From Pseudomonadota bacterium (GTDB lineage Bacteria; Desulfobacterota; JAPLJL01), in NCBI GenBank assembly GCA_026388655.1, contig JAPLJI010000049.1, positions 1 to 40,475 of the forward strand: a DNA stretch of 40,475 bases. Direction: 5' to 3'. Position 1 is the first letter of the stretch. Each line of letters opens with the position of its first letter. Made by a program: the position numbers and the translations under genes. The notes under the pieces were generated by a model. That model saw only the letters and a list, made by a program, of their open reading frames with translations, ran no database searches and was not told where the DNA came from. Below, piece after piece: positions 40,038 through 40,475 of this stretch.

Positions 40038-40475
40038 ATGCCGGCAGCCAAAGGAAACCGCCTCAACCTGGTCACCGGAGCCTGCGGATTCGCCGGATCC
40101 CACCTGGTCAAGATGCTTCTGGACGATAAACAGAAGGTGATCGCCACCGACCTGGCCAAGGCCTTCGCGCATCCCAAGAACAAATTTATTTACAAAAACA
40201 TCGGCCTTGTTTTCTCCCACCCGAACTGCCAGTTCATTCCCTCCGACCTGACCGACAAGGGAAGCCTCCAGGCGCTTTTCAAGCAGCCGGTCACCCACGT
40301 CTTCCACACCGCCTCCCTCTACGATTATTCCGCTCCCATGGCGCTCCTGGAAAAGATCAACGTCCAGGGCGGGCGCAACCTCTTCGAGCTCGCGGTCAAG
40401 CACCAGGGCCTGAAACGCTTTTTCCACTGGTCGACCTGCGGGGTCTTCGGCAAACCCCACACCGCCAAGGAAGGG
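40038..40475 (+). CDS. NAD-dependent epimerase/dehydratase-family protein (5' part)
   Basis: The ATG at 40038, after AAAAAAGGAG, begins a frame that runs off the right edge (146 codons). The NLVTGACGFAGSHLV segment is a GxxGxxG Rossmann motif of the extended SDR/epimerase family. FIPSDLTDKGSL and HTASLYDYSAP, NVQGGRNLFELAV and STCGVFG are typical of the sugar- or steroid-type epimerase family (3-beta-HSD-like). The substrate cannot be assigned. Confidence 0.88.
   Translation, partial: MPAAKGNRLNLVTGACGFAGSHLVKMLLDDKQKVIATDLAKAFAHPKNKFIYKNIGLVFSHPNCQFIPSDLTDKGSLQALFKQPVTHVFHTASLYDYSAPMALLEKINVQGGRNLFELAVKHQGLKRFFHWSTCGVFGKPHTAKEG

Overview
The window looks like a GC-rich chromosome segment of an anaerobic or microaerophilic Gram-negative bacterium, most like a deltaproteobacterium (Desulfobacterota or syntroph type). 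The evidence is many [4Fe-4S] proteins, an old-yellow-enzyme Fe-S flavoprotein, a DapL-type lysine-pathway aminotransferase, NikR, a B12-dependent radical SAM enzyme, TatA/TatC, lipoproteins plus an outer-membrane barrel, and a -24/-12 (sigma54) promoter. Intergenic DNA is unusually full of short repeats. Taxonomy is inference; there is no rRNA gene here.

Layout. 1-4703 (minus): two paralogous cysteine-rich Fe-S proteins, the second in an operon with an FadH/2-enoate-reductase-like enzyme and a small unknown protein. 5109-6880 (minus): a SnoaL-like protein, two ORF6N-type remnants, and a ParD/RelE-like toxin-antitoxin pair. 7361-9469 (plus): tRNA-Val, tRNA-Asp, NikR, and a response-regulator diguanylate cyclase behind a sigma54 promoter. 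9725-13214: B12-radical SAM protein, methyltransferase, tatA and tatC. 13448-20534: a biosynthetic block of leuC, leuD, a dead vapC remnant, leuB, asd, glgA (apparently with an ACG start) and a dapL-type aminotransferase. 20587-22450: a tandem pair of PAS plus degenerate-GGDEF proteins. 22775-29750: outer-membrane barrel, hotdog thioesterase, a large VolA/Pla-1-like surface lipase, a tiny protein with a MYXO-CTERM-like tail, and a QueG-like Fe-S protein. 29932-33191: CrtC/lipocalin-like lipoprotein, ArsR-type regulator, FmdB zinc ribbon, orphan HicB, a repeat lipoprotein and a coding fragment. 33251-37247: a secreted HtrA-type protease with four PDZ domains, a paralogue that has lost catalytic residues, and a secreted protein of unknown function. 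37491-40475: SDR oxidoreductase (minus), MaoC-like hydratase, GDT1-family transporter, and the start of an NAD-dependent epimerase.

How genes fit together. Asd and DapL belong to the aspartate-to-lysine route; LeuC, LeuD and LeuB form two steps of leucine synthesis. The barrel, thioesterase, surface lipase and tail-anchored protein could be a lipid-scavenging locus (inference). The active protease next to an inactive copy suggests an envelope quality-control set (inference).

The most notable features beyond the genes are dispersed 9-bp tandem arrays (unit near ACCAGATAG), mostly on the sense strand just upstream of genes; composite repeat cassettes with a conserved module order; an 80-bp element in three copies; non-AUG starts for glgA and the SDR gene; and cysteine-rich motifs of the CFCCECCC type outside the ferredoxin domain of the two Fe-S proteins.
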